A stretch of 64,000 bases of DNA from Leucobacter chromiireducens subsp. chromiireducens (GCF_016758255.1 NZ_QYAD01000003.1:434001-498000); one strand, 5' to 3'. Shown: positions 33,683 to 42,246, counted from the first letter of the stretch. A program made the numbers and translations. Notes: generated by a model not told the origin, from the sequence alone.

Positions 33683-33686
33683 CGTG

Positions 33687-34337
33687 TTAAAAACCTGGGG
33701 AAACGAGGATTCCGCACTCGAATGCGCGGGTCACCGCGCGGGTCCGATCGGACACCTCGAGCTTCTCGAAGATGTGCAGTAGGTGAGTCTTCACGGTCGA
33801 CTCGCCGATGACCAGCTGAGCGGCGATCTCGGGGTTGCTGAGGCCCTGCGCGACGAGCCCAAGAATCTCGGTCTCGCGGGGTGTGAGCCGCGGCCGCGCA
33901 ACAGGGGTGCGCATGCGCGCAACAAGCTGGGCGGCGATCGACGGCGCAAGGACGGTCTGGCCCGCCGCAACCGCTTCAACAGCGGCAAGCAGTTCGGCGG
34001 CCGGGGCTGCCTTCACGAGGTACCCGCTCGCCCCCGCCTCGATTGCGGCGAGGATCTGCTCGTCCTCTTCGTAGGTGGTGAACACCAGCACGCCGGGAGC
34101 GGCGGCAGCGCCCGGATACTCGCCGCGCGCGATGCGCCGGGTCGCTTCCACCCCACCCATTCCCGGCATGCGCAAGTCCATCAGCACCACGTCGGGCTGC
34201 GCATCACTGAGCAGCGCGAGCGCGGCCTCGCCTGATTCTGCCTCCCCCACCACCGTGACACCGGCCTCGGTTTCCAGCAGGCCGACAATGCCGGCGCGCA
34301 CAATCGGGTGGTCATCGACCACGAGCACTCGGCTCAT
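33687..34337 (-). CDS. NarL/LuxR-family response regulator
   Basis: A 216-residue regulator: receiver with Asp8/Asp9 and phospho-acceptor Asp54 (VLMDLRMPGM), Lys in SGYLVKAAP, and a GerE helix-turn-helix (LTPRETEILGLVAQGLSNPEIAAQLVIGESTVKTHL). It is translated after the DesK-like kinase (ATGA overlap), in one operon with an ABC-2 exporter. This gene order matches LnrJK-LnrLMN-like systems that respond to membrane-active antibiotics. Confidence 0.95.
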   Translation of the reverse strand: MSRVLVVDDHPIVRAGIVGLLETEAGVTVVGEAESGEAALALLSDAQPDVVLMDLRMPGMGGVEATRRIARGEYPGAAAAPGVLVFTTYEEDEQILAAIEAGASGYLVKAAPAAELLAAVEAVAAGQTVLAPSIAAQLVARMRTPVARPRLTPRETEILGLVAQGLSNPEIAAQLVIGESTVKTHLLHIFEKLEVSDRTRAVTRAFECGILVSPGF

Positions 34338-35659
34338 TCGCGGCCCCCTTCCATCGTGCGCGGCGACAGCCGCGCCTCCAGCACGGAACCCGCGTGCTCG
34401 GCCGCACCAAACTGCACGGCACCTCCGATGGCCCGCGCTCGCTCCGCAAGACCCGTGAGCCCGAAACCGCCGACCGCCGCACCGGGCGAAGCCTGAGCCG
34501 AGCCGTCGTGTTCCGCGGCAGTGTGCGCGGGCCCCACCCCATTGTCGACCACGCGCAGCAGTGCGCCGCCCCCGGGGAGACCGGTGAGGGTGAGCGTGAC
34601 GCGCGTTGCACGGGCATGCTTGCGGGCGTTCGCGAGGCCCTCCTGCGCCGCGCGCAGAAGCACGACCTGCTGCTCGCGATCAAGCGGCACGTCCTCAAGG
34701 GCACACGCCACGGCCAAGCCGGTGTCGGCCTCCAGGCGCGCCGCGACCCGCTCGAGCGACGCGTTCAACCCGCTCTCGCCGAGCGGTTGCGTGGTTGCGA
34801 CGAGTGCCCGCGCCTCGGCCACCGACTCGCGCGCTGCTGCCGACACCCGGCCCGCGCGCTCGGCGGCCCGCGCGGAATCGCCTGCGGCGAGCGCGCGCTC
34901 GGTCTGCTCGCTCAGCATGACAAGCCCCGCGAGGGTCTGCGTGAGCGTATCGTGCAGTTCGCGTGACAGCCGCTCGCGCTCCGTCGCGGCCCCGCGCGCC
35001 ACCGACAGTTCAGCGACCTCGGCCTGCGCAAGACGCAGTTGCTCCGCGAGCTCGCGGTGCCGCTCCCCCTGCTCGTAGATCGACGTGATCCACATGCCCA
35101 AAATCACCGCGAAGGTGAACGAAGCGCCGCCGATGCCCGCAGCGGTGAGCATCGGGTTCGGCACGTCATGGCGGAGGAAGGAAACGCCGGCGCCCACCGT
35201 AATGATCAGCGCAAGCACCGCACTCCAGGCGACCGCGCGCAATCGCCCCCGCCGCCGTGCAGCGCGCGCGCCGAACCGCGCAACGTCTGAGGCGCCGACG
35301 CCCGCGATCACCCAAATCATGGGATAGACGATGGCCTGCAGCGTGGCGAAGCTGGTGCTCACCGCCGCCCCGAGGCCGACAACGAACACGACACCGGCGA
35401 GGAACACGAGATCCCACCAGATCCGCGGCTCGTCGAAGGCGGCGCGGCGCAGTGCCGGGCGGCCGAGCACAGCGTACAGCACCACGAACGCGCCCAGCAC
35501 TGTGAGTGGCGCCACCACGTCGCTCGCGGCGAGGCCCCCGCCGCTCGCCCAGTTCAGCGCACCAATGCCGCCCGGCACGCACATGACGAGCACGAGCACG
35601 ACGACCCCGAGGTCCCACCACCGCAGCGGGTGTGGTCGGTGCTCGGTCTGCGCGCTCAT
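34334..35659 (-). CDS. NarL-type sensor histidine kinase (HisKA_3)
   Basis: A 441-residue kinase with about six N-terminal transmembrane helices and almost no extracytoplasmic loop, as in DesK/LnrJ membrane sensors. A coiled-coil (~195-230) leads to the HisKA_3 phospho-acceptor RLSRELHDTLTQTL with His236. The C-terminal ATPase domain ends in GFGLTGLAERA. A 42-nt gap separates it from the permease gene upstream; it overlaps the regulator downstream. Confidence 0.93.
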   Translation of the reverse strand: MSAQTEHRPHPLRWWDLGVVVLVLVMCVPGGIGALNWASGGGLAASDVVAPLTVLGAFVVLYAVLGRPALRRAAFDEPRIWWDLVFLAGVVFVVGLGAAVSTSFATLQAIVYPMIWVIAGVGASDVARFGARAARRRGRLRAVAWSAVLALIITVGAGVSFLRHDVPNPMLTAAGIGGASFTFAVILGMWITSIYEQGERHRELAEQLRLAQAEVAELSVARGAATERERLSRELHDTLTQTLAGLVMLSEQTERALAAGDSARAAERAGRVSAAARESVAEARALVATTQPLGESGLNASLERVAARLEADTGLAVACALEDVPLDREQQVVLLRAAQEGLANARKHARATRVTLTLTGLPGGGALLRVVDNGVGPAHTAAEHDGSAQASPGAAVGGFGLTGLAERARAIGGAVQFGAAEHAGSVLEARLSPRTMEGGRE

Positions 35660-35701
35660 GGCATCACTCTCTCACGGGCCCCGGACATTTCGCGGCCCGG
35701 C

Positions 35702-36553
35702 TTACGACCGACGCTGCCACCGGAACGTCAGGAGGCTCACCACAAGACCCGCAATGAGCCATCCCGCGAGCACGAGGGCGACCGTGCCGATCTCCCAACT
35801 GCCGGAGAGCTCGGCTGCCGCCAGGTGGTCGGGCAGGAATACGCTGCGCATCCCCTGCGCGAGCCACTTCAGCGGGAACACCGATGCAACGTGCTGGAGC
35901 CACTCGGGCAGCATGGTGAACTGCAGGTAGATGCCAGAGATGAACTGCAGAACGAGTACCACCGGGATCACGACCGCCGAGGCGCTGCGCGACGAGCGCG
36001 GCAGCGCCGAGAGCGCGACCCCGAGGAGCGTCATCGTCGCGATACCGAGGAGGAACAGCCAGGTGAGGCGCAGCCAGGCCTCCGGCTCACTCGGCAGCTC
36101 AACACCGAATGCCATCACGGCGAAGGCGAGCAGCAGCGCGAGTTGCAGCACCGAGGTGATGAGCGTCACGCCGATCTTGCCAATGAAGTAGCTGACGGGC
36201 GAGAGCGGAGTGCCCCCGAGCCGGCGCAGCCAACCATCGCTACGCTCGCGCGCGATGTCGATCGCAAGATTCTGCACACCCGCGAGCAGCGGACCAGCGG
36301 CAACAAGCCCGGGCAGGTAGTACGCCGCCATCGAGACGCCCCCGGTGCCGTCGGGCAGCTGCCCCACCTCGCCCATCGATTGGAACGCTGCGCCGAAGAT
36401 ACCGAGGAGCATGATCGGAAAGAGGAAGGTGAAGAACACGGTGTCGGGCACGCGGAAGTACCCGCGCAGTTCGAATCCGATTGCGCGCACGCCATCGCTG
36501 AGCACGCCGCCGCGCGCCCGCGGGCCGGCCGCCCGCTCCTCTGTCTGCGTCAT
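35702..36553 (-). CDS. ABC-2 type exporter permease
   Basis: A 283-residue permease with six helices. The ABC-2 family pattern is clear: FFTFLFPIMLLGIFG near the first helix, YYLPGLVAAGPLLAGVQNLAI in the middle and ERSDGWLRRLGGTPLSPVSYFIGK as the cytoplasmic coupling helix. Near the C-terminus FPLKWLAQGMRSVFLPD matches drug and lantibiotic exporters. Its start overlaps the ATPase stop (ATGA). Confidence 0.9.
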   Translation of the reverse strand: MTQTEERAAGPRARGGVLSDGVRAIGFELRGYFRVPDTVFFTFLFPIMLLGIFGAAFQSMGEVGQLPDGTGGVSMAAYYLPGLVAAGPLLAGVQNLAIDIARERSDGWLRRLGGTPLSPVSYFIGKIGVTLITSVLQLALLLAFAVMAFGVELPSEPEAWLRLTWLFLLGIATMTLLGVALSALPRSSRSASAVVIPVVLVLQFISGIYLQFTMLPEWLQHVASVFPLKWLAQGMRSVFLPDHLAAAELSGSWEIGTVALVLAGWLIAGLVVSLLTFRWQRRS

Positions 36554-37443
36554 CGCGCGTCCTCCTGTCCATTCTGGGCGATCAGCCCGAGATACACCTC
36601 TTCAAGATCCGGGCGCCGCACCTGCAGCTCGCCGGGCTCGCCGCCCGGGATCCCCGCTGCGAGCGCCGCCTCCCGCAGCTGCGCCACACGCGCCGCGGGC
36701 GCCTCGCTGCGCTCCTCGTGAAGCACACCGGCGGCATCGCGCCAACTCACCACTGGGACACGCGATTCGGCGCCGCCGAGCTCCGCGGGCGGGGCCTCCG
36801 CAACGATGCGCCCGCCCGCGAGCACACCCACGCGATCCGCGAGCCGCGCCGCCTCGTCGAGGTAGTGGGTGGTGAGCAGGATGGCCACTCCCTCCTCTGC
36901 GAGCCCCTCGAGCATCTCCCAGAACTGGCGCCGGGCGGCGGGGTCAAAACCCGTCGTCGGCTCGTCGAGGAACACCAGTCGGGGGCGCCCCACGATACCG
37001 AGCGCGACGTCGAGACGGCGCTGCTGCCCGCCCGAGAGCTTCGATGCGCGCACGCCGGCCTGCTCCGTGAGACCAACAAGCGCAAGCACCTCGTCGATGC
37101 CGCGCGGTCGCGCATAGAGCGCACCAAAGTGCGAGATGAGCTCGCGCGGGGTGTATGGCCCGGCATCGCCGGTACTCTGCGCCACGATGCCGATCTCGGC
37201 CCGCCACGAGCGTGGGGCGGCGAGCGGATCTTCGCCCAGCACGCGCACCTCGCCGGCGTCGGCCCGGCGCACCCCCTCGAGGATCTCGATCGCGGTGCTC
37301 TTGCCCGCACCATTCGGCCCGAGCAGCGCGTAGGTTTCACCTGGCGCCACGTCGAGGTCGAGGCCGGAAAGCACCTCGCGGTCGCCGTATCGCTTCTGCA
37401 GTCCGCGCACCCGGATGGGGGCCGCGTCACGTTCGTGGATCAT
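36550..37443 (-). CDS. ABC transporter ATPase (drug/lipopeptide exporter)
   Basis: A 297-residue ATPase. Walker A GPNGAGKST is at 42-50, signature LSGGQ at 136-140, Walker B LVFLDE at 156-161, and the C-terminal region continues the DrrA-like pattern. It is first in the ATPase-permease-kinase-regulator operon. ATG 37443 was chosen because the homology begins there and GAGG lies 8 nt upstream; a GAGGCT-N6 box is an alternative leaderless signal. A 24-bp palindrome lies 56 bp upstream. Confidence 0.9.
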   Translation of the reverse strand: MIHERDAAPIRVRGLQKRYGDREVLSGLDLDVAPGETYALLGPNGAGKSTAIEILEGVRRADAGEVRVLGEDPLAAPRSWRAEIGIVAQSTGDAGPYTPRELISHFGALYARPRGIDEVLALVGLTEQAGVRASKLSGGQQRRLDVALGIVGRPRLVFLDEPTTGFDPAARRQFWEMLEGLAEEGVAILLTTHYLDEAARLADRVGVLAGGRIVAEAPPAELGGAESRVPVVSWRDAAGVLHEERSEAPAARVAQLREAALAAGIPGGEPGELQVRRPDLEEVYLGLIAQNGQEDAR

Positions 37444-37498
37444 GCCTCTAGCCTCGCGGGAACGCGCGCCGTGCGGCAGCGACCAAGCGACGGATTTC

Positions 37499-37522
37499 CG
37501 CATCCACCGGTCGGTGGATGCG
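37499..37522. promoter_or_regulatory. 24-bp perfect palindrome upstream of the ABC/two-component operon
   Basis: CGCATCCACCG and its complement CGGTGGATGCG flank a central GT. The site is 56 bp upstream of the ATPase gene and 36 bp upstream of the divergent threonine aldolase start. It is the best candidate binding site for the NarL-type regulator of this operon. Confidence 0.65.
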
Positions 37523-37545
37523 CGCGGCACGGGCCTGGCCGGGCG

Positions 37546-37551
37546 TAGGCT
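37546..37551 (+). promoter_or_regulatory. leaderless -10 box (TAGGCT) of the threonine aldolase gene
   Basis: TAGGCT is followed by 6 nt and then GTG 37558, with no Shine-Dalgarno sequence. Confidence 0.5.
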
Positions 37552-37557
37552 GGAACG

Positions 37558-38607
37558 GTGACCAGCACCGCAGCTTCTGTACCCAGCCCGCTTCCCCGTT
37601 CATTCGCGTCCGACAATTGGGCCGGCGCGCACCCGGAGGTGCTCAGCGCCCTCACAGCGGCGAACGCCGGCCACGCTCCGGCCTACGGCGGCGACCCGTG
37701 GACCGCCGAGTTCCAGGAGCTCACGCGCACCCTCTTCGGCTCCGAGACCGAGGCGTTCCCGGTGTTCAACGGCACCGGCGCGAACGTGCTCGCGCTCCAG
37801 GCCGCGCTGCCCCGCTGGGGCGCGGTGATCACCCCCCGCACGGCCCACATCAACGGCGACGAAGCGGGTGCCCCGGAAAAGACCGGCGGCCTCAAGCTGC
37901 TGACGGTGGACACCCCGGACGGCAAACTCACCCCCGAGCTTGCCGCACGCGAGGCGTGGGGATTCGGCTCGGAGCACCGCTCGCAGCCGCTCGCGCTCTC
38001 CGTCTCGCAGGTCACCGAGCTCGGCACCTGCTACACGCCGGATGAGCTGCGCGCGCTCGCCGATTTCGCGCACGAGCACGGCATGGTGCTGCACATCGAC
38101 GGCTCACGGCTCGGCAACGCGGCCGCTCACCTCGGCGTCTCGCTCGCGGCCCTGACGAGCGAGGTGGGCGCTGATCTGCTGAGCCTCGGCGGCACGAAGA
38201 ACGGACTGCTCGGTGCCGAGGCCGTCCTCGTCTTGCGGCCGGAAGCCGCGCCGGGCATGAAGTTCCTGCGCAAGATCAACCTGCAGCTCGCCTCGAAGAT
38301 GCGTTTCATCTCCGCGCAGTTGCTCGCGCTCTATGGCGGCGACCTGTGGCACCGATCCGCGAGCCACGCGAACGCGATGGCGGTGCGGCTCGCGACGGGC
38401 ATCGAGGCAATTGACCAGATTGGGATCGCGCAGCCCGTTGCCTCAAACGCCGTGTTCGCGACGATGCCCCAGGCCACCGCCGCTCGTGCGCAGGAGCGCT
38501 TCGCGTTCGGCGCGTGGCCCGGGGACCCTGAGCTCTACCGCCTCATGTGCGCGTGGGACACGACGCCCGAGGACGTCGACGCGCTCCTCGCCGCGCTCGC
38601 GGGCTGA
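37558..38607 (+). CDS. low-specificity L-threonine aldolase
   Basis: A 349-residue PLP enzyme that cleaves L-threonine or allo-threonine to glycine plus acetaldehyde. It begins SFASDNWAGAHPEVL, the family start. LHIDGSRLGNAA holds Asp181 that contacts PLP, and the Schiff-base Lys214 lies in LSLGGTKNG. Length fits LtaE. The gene has its own leaderless promoter and converges with the permease gene, leaving only 7 nt. Confidence 0.93.
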   Translation: MTSTAASVPSPLPRSFASDNWAGAHPEVLSALTAANAGHAPAYGGDPWTAEFQELTRTLFGSETEAFPVFNGTGANVLALQAALPRWGAVITPRTAHINGDEAGAPEKTGGLKLLTVDTPDGKLTPELAAREAWGFGSEHRSQPLALSVSQVTELGTCYTPDELRALADFAHEHGMVLHIDGSRLGNAAAHLGVSLAALTSEVGADLLSLGGTKNGLLGAEAVLVLRPEAAPGMKFLRKINLQLASKMRFISAQLLALYGGDLWHRSASHANAMAVRLATGIEAIDQIGIAQPVASNAVFATMPQATAARAQERFAFGAWPGDPELYRLMCAWDTTPEDVDALLAALAG

Positions 38608-38614
38608 GCCTGCG

Positions 38615-39949
38615 CTACGCCACCTGCGGCGCGCGGCGCGGGGTGAATCGCGACAGCGCGAACGCGAGCACCAGCGCGGCGATAATACCCACGACGGGCG
38701 GGATCCCGATCCCGAGCTCGCCGGCGCCCCACGCGAGCGCGCAGGCGACTGCGTACACGCCGAGGTTCAGCCAGTTGAAGCGCGGCAGCGCCTCACCCTC
38801 GGGCATCTGCGTACGCCGCCAGCGTGCCAGGTAGTCGCCGATGATCACGCCGCCGAGCGGCGGGATGAACGTGCCGAGCAGGCCGAGGTACTGCGGCAGG
38901 TGCTCACCCACTCCGAGGAGCGCGAGCACGGTGCCGATGATGGAACCCGCGATGACGAACGGGGTCTTGCTGGGCCGCTCGAAGAGCTCTGCCCCCGCGA
39001 CGCCGAAGGAGTACGCCGCATCTGCGTTCGACTTCCAGAGGTTGCCGAATAGCAGGAACAGGCCCCAGCCGATGAGACCGAGCTGGAAGAGCACGAGCAC
39101 GAAGTCGCCCTCCCCGAACGTGATCGCCCCGATCGCACCGAAGAAGATCATCAGGCCGTTGCCGATGAGGAAGCCGACGACGCACGCGATGACCGCCTGC
39201 TTTCCGGTGCGGCCGAAGCGGGTCCAGTTGGGCGCCTGCGTTCCTGCGGAGACGAAGGTGCCGACCACGGTGGTCACCGCGACGGCAAGCGTCATCTCGC
39301 CAGCGGGCTCGATCGCGGCGAGGCCGGCCCAGCCGCCCACCTCTTCGAGCGAGCGGAACATCACCCAGAACGCGAGGATCAGGATCAGCGGAGTCGAGAT
39401 GAGCGACACCCAGTACATGCCGCGGTACCCGTAGACGGCGGTGGCGCACATCAGCGCGCTCACCACGATCATGACGACCGCGCGCGGTCCGAATCCATTC
39501 CACTCGAACGCCTGCGCCGTGAGTTCGCCGATCGTGCCGACCACCACGCCGTACCAGCCGATCTGCGTGCCACCGAGCAGCACGGATGCGAGCTTCGAGC
39601 CGCGGGTGCCGAGCGTGTAGCGCGCCATGACCACGGTGGTGAGGCCCGTGCGGGCGCCGATCCAGCCGAGCACCGCGACGTACGCGCCGAGCACGAGGGA
39701 ACCGATCGCGATCACCACGAGCAGGTCTCGCAGCCCGAACGCCTGGCCGAGCGATGCGCCCGCCAACATGGTGGGCGTGAACACGGTGAAGCCGAGCAGC
39801 ACCACCATGAGCGAGAAGAAGCCCTTGCGCGCGTGCTGCGGGACCGGGGTCACCGGGTAGTCGGGGTCGACGACGCGCGCGTCGGCCGCGGGCGGTTCCT
39901 GCGTGACGCGGTCCTGGGCGGTGGGCTCGGGGGACGTGTCCCGGCTCAC
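38615..39949 (-). CDS. NCS1-family cytosine/purine permease (CodB-like)
   Basis: A 444-residue transporter with 12 helices. NCS1 hallmarks include GFFSLMVVLLGFTVFTPTMLAGASLGQAFGLRD at helix 1 and GTQIGWYGVVVGTIGE in the middle. The substrate is inferred from the gene overlapping it upstream (GTGA), a cytosine deaminase; together they make a cytosine salvage operon. A hydrophilic ~40-residue N-terminus precedes the first helix. Confidence 0.9.
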   Translation of the reverse strand: MSRDTSPEPTAQDRVTQEPPAADARVVDPDYPVTPVPQHARKGFFSLMVVLLGFTVFTPTMLAGASLGQAFGLRDLLVVIAIGSLVLGAYVAVLGWIGARTGLTTVVMARYTLGTRGSKLASVLLGGTQIGWYGVVVGTIGELTAQAFEWNGFGPRAVVMIVVSALMCATAVYGYRGMYWVSLISTPLILILAFWVMFRSLEEVGGWAGLAAIEPAGEMTLAVAVTTVVGTFVSAGTQAPNWTRFGRTGKQAVIACVVGFLIGNGLMIFFGAIGAITFGEGDFVLVLFQLGLIGWGLFLLFGNLWKSNADAAYSFGVAGAELFERPSKTPFVIAGSIIGTVLALLGVGEHLPQYLGLLGTFIPPLGGVIIGDYLARWRRTQMPEGEALPRFNWLNLGVYAVACALAWGAGELGIGIPPVVGIIAALVLAFALSRFTPRRAPQVA

Positions 39950-40461
39950 GCGCGGGGCTCGATGCCCGCTGCGGCCGTGCCGAGCTCCTCGGTCTCCACG
40001 CCGATGTCCTCAGCCCAGATCTCGGGGCGCTCGTCCATCATGCGCTGCATGAGCCCGCGGCAGGTGTCGTCGTCGGCCGCGACGAGCTCGACGCCCTTGC
40101 TGCGCAGCCACTCCTCGGACGCCTCAAAGCTGTCGCTCTCGCCGATCACGATGCGCGGAATGTCATAGAGGATCGCGGTGCCCGCACACATCGTGCAGGG
40201 CGACAGCGTCGTGTAAAGGGTGCACTCGCGGTACACGCTTGCGGGGAGGCGGCCGGCGCGCTCGAGGCAGTCGGTCTCGCCGTGACGGATCACGCTGCCG
40301 TCCTGCACGCGGCGATTGCGGCCCACCGCGAGCACGCGGTCGCCCTCCGGTCCGTGGTGCACGAGTGCGGCGCCGATCGGCACCCCGCCCTCGTCCCAAC
40401 CGAGCTGTGCCTGCTCGATCGCGAGGTCGAGGTATTTCCGGTCGTTGTCGCTCAATGCCAT
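39946..40461 (-). CDS. yeast-type (Fcy1-like) cytosine deaminase
   Basis: A 171-residue zinc deaminase that converts cytosine to uracil. Zinc ligands are His60, Cys89 and Cys92 with catalytic Glu62 (HGETDCLE and TLSPCTMC), almost the same numbering as the yeast Fcy1 enzyme (His62, Glu64, Cys91, Cys94). Further Fcy1-like stretches are IPRIVIGE and the C-terminal DERPEIWAEDIG. It is not the bacterial CodA amidohydrolase type. The start has a TACGAT-N7 leaderless box, and the gene precedes the permease gene in one operon. Confidence 0.9.
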   Translation of the reverse strand: MALSDNDRKYLDLAIEQAQLGWDEGGVPIGAALVHHGPEGDRVLAVGRNRRVQDGSVIRHGETDCLERAGRLPASVYRECTLYTTLSPCTMCAGTAILYDIPRIVIGESDSFEASEEWLRSKGVELVAADDDTCRGLMQRMMDERPEIWAEDIGVETEELGTAAAGIEPRA

Positions 40462-40468
40462 GACTCAA

Positions 40469-40474
40469 ATCGTA
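40469..40474 (-). promoter_or_regulatory. leaderless -10 box (TACGAT) of the cytosine deaminase gene
   Basis: On the minus strand TACGAT precedes ATG 40461 by 7 nt, with no Shine-Dalgarno sequence. Confidence 0.45.
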
Positions 40475-40553
40475 CCGCGCGCCGGATGCCTGCACGGTCG
40501 GCGCGGGGCGCTCGGATCCCGCACTCCCGGAGCCGGAGCTGATCGATCCCGAG

Positions 40554-41162
40554 CTACATGCCGCCGAATGCGAGCCGCGCCGCGATGATGAGCATCACAC
40601 CCGCCACGACTCCGTCGAGGATGCGCCACGAGCGCGGGGTCGCGAAGAAGCGGGTGAGCGCGCGTGCGCCGTACCCGAGCAGGAAGAACCAGGCGATGCT
40701 CGCGAGCGCGCCGCCGAGCGCGAACCACCAGCGCCCCGGATCGCCCTGCGCGTTGCCGATCGAGCCCATGAGCACCACGGTGTCGAGATAGACGTGCGGG
40801 TTCAGGTAGGTGATCGCGAGGCAGGCGAGAATCGTGCGCTTGAGCGATCCCGCCGAGCCGGAGTCTGCGACCAGCACCTCGGGCTTCATCGCGCGCCGCG
40901 CGGCCGACCAGGCGTACCAGAGCAGGAAGGCGACGCCGCCCCAGCGCACGATCTCAAGCACGAGGGGCGCTCGCTCGATCAGGTAGCCGATCCCCGCGAC
41001 ACCGAGGGTTTCGAGGAGCGCGTCGGTGAGGCCGCAGATGAGCACGACGGGCAGCACGTGCTCCCGGCGGATGCCCTGGCGCAGCACGAATGCGTTTTGG
41101 GCGCCAATCGCGACGATGAGGGAGAAGCCGCTGCCGATACCGACGAGGAAGGGGACGATCAT
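40554..41162 (-). CDS. LysE/ArgO-family basic amino acid exporter
   Basis: A 202-residue membrane protein with five to six helices, typical of LysE. The N-terminal SGFSLIVAIGAQNAFVLRQGIRREHVLPVV and the YLNPHVYLDTVVL segment are diagnostic. It should export lysine and/or arginine when internal levels rise. It is divergent from a LysR regulator of the ArgP/LysG group, the classical control arrangement. The start has a TAGCGT-N6 leaderless box. Confidence 0.93.
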   Translation of the reverse strand: MIVPFLVGIGSGFSLIVAIGAQNAFVLRQGIRREHVLPVVLICGLTDALLETLGVAGIGYLIERAPLVLEIVRWGGVAFLLWYAWSAARRAMKPEVLVADSGSAGSLKRTILACLAITYLNPHVYLDTVVLMGSIGNAQGDPGRWWFALGGALASIAWFFLLGYGARALTRFFATPRSWRILDGVVAGVMLIIAARLAFGGM

Positions 41163-41168
41163 GCTTCG

Positions 41169-41174
41169 ACGCTA
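41169..41174 (-). promoter_or_regulatory. leaderless -10 box (TAGCGT) of the LysE gene
   Basis: On the minus strand TAGCGT precedes ATG 41162 by 6 nt. Confidence 0.45.
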
Positions 41175-41333
41175 GGGCCAGGCGGGCCGGCGTTCCAAGT
41201 TCAGCGTGCCTGAATATTCTCATGCATCGTAAGATTTGCTTCAGAAGCAGGCGGCTGCCGCGCAGAGGCCGTCGCGTGCCCTACCACCGGAGCGCCCGCA
41301 TGCGCACCGACCACCCTTCAGCACAGGAGCACC

Positions 41334-42224
41334 GTGGACTTTCCCGTCGAACACCTGGCCACCTTCACCGCGGTCATCGATGAGGGCAGCTTCGAGGGCG
41401 CGGCGCGGCGCCTGCACATCACCCCCTCAGCGGTGAGCCAGCGCGTGCGCGCACTTGAGGAGCGGGTGGGCTCCGTGCTCGTGCAGCGCACCCGCCCGGT
41501 CGCGGTCACGGAGGCGGGCGCAGCCGCTCTGCGGGCGGCCCGGCAGATCGCCCGCGTCGCCGACGATGTGGCCGCCGAGCTGGGGGCCGGGCCGGCGGCG
41601 GGCACCCTGATCCCGATCGTCGTGAATGCAGACTCGCTCGCCACCTGGGTCGTGCCCGCGCTCGCCCGCGCGGCCCGCGAAACCGGCGCTCGTTTCGAGG
41701 TGCTGCGCGCCGACGAGACTGTGTCGACGGAGCGGCTCCGCCGGGGTGAGGTGATGGCCGCGCTCACCGCCACCCGCGAGCCCGTGCCCGGCTGCACGTC
41801 GACGCGGGTGGGCACCGACCGGTACCGCGCGGTGGCGAGCCCCGAGTTCGTGGCCGAGCACTTCCCGAGCGGCCTCACGGTTGAGGCGCTTCGCCGCGCG
41901 CCCGCGGTGGAGTTCGATCGGCACGACGCGTTTCAGCAGCGCTTCCTCCGGAAGGTGACGCGCGCCGATGTGCACCCGCCGCGCCACTTTGTGCCCTCGT
42001 CCGCCGAGTTCGCCCTCGCAGTCGAGCTCGGCATGGGCTGGGGCATGCTGCCCGAACTGCAGTGCACGGAACCGCTCGCCGCGGGGCGGATGGTCGAGCT
42101 CGACCCCGCCTCCGCGATCGAGCTGCCGCTCTACTGGCAGCGATGGAAACTGCGCTCCCCCGTGCTCGACACCCTGTCTCGGGTGATCGAGGAGGAGGCG
42201 GCCACCGCATTGGGCGCCCGCTGA
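41334..42224 (+). CDS. LysR-family regulator of the ArgP/LysG group
   Basis: A 296-residue LysR protein. The N-terminal HTH reads LATFTAVIDEGSFEGAARRLHITPSAVSQRVRALEERVGSVLVQR, characteristic of ArgP/LysG. The effector domain (residues ~90-290) would bind basic amino acids and switch on the divergent lysE-type exporter. GTG 41334 has AGGAG upstream. The 171-bp divergent region has a small ATGCAT core at 41222-41227 and TAAGAT at 41230-41235, but no obvious T-N11-A site can be fixed by eye. Confidence 0.92.
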   Translation: MDFPVEHLATFTAVIDEGSFEGAARRLHITPSAVSQRVRALEERVGSVLVQRTRPVAVTEAGAAALRAARQIARVADDVAAELGAGPAAGTLIPIVVNADSLATWVVPALARAARETGARFEVLRADETVSTERLRRGEVMAALTATREPVPGCTSTRVGTDRYRAVASPEFVAEHFPSGLTVEALRRAPAVEFDRHDAFQQRFLRKVTRADVHPPRHFVPSSAEFALAVELGMGWGMLPELQCTEPLAAGRMVELDPASAIELPLYWQRWKLRSPVLDTLSRVIEEEAATALGAR

Positions 42225-42246
42225 TGCGGCGGACGCCCGCGGCGTC

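Larger units (their letters stand above)
33356..33686. other. 331-bp gene-free region with palindromes and DnaA-box-like sites
   Basis: No convincing gene lies here; the short frames lack start signals and coding bias. Two sample lines are about 50% GC against ~68% around. It holds the leaderless promoter of the downstream response regulator (TAGCAT at 33362-33367), two AACTACA-N4-TGTARTT palindromes, four 9-mers within one mismatch of a DnaA box, and a hairpin at 33650-33682. The composition resembles an origin or DnaA-titration region more than a simple promoter, but no dnaA or dnaN is nearby. Confidence 0.6.

Noticed and set aside
33356-33686. Chromosomal origin of replication
   Set aside because: Actinobacterial oriC lies between dnaA and dnaN, and neither gene is here; only the DnaA-box-like cluster is claimed.
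33517-33717. Small minus-strand ORF overlapping the NarL regulator end
   Set aside because: Crosses the inverted repeat and has no ribosome-binding site or coding signature.
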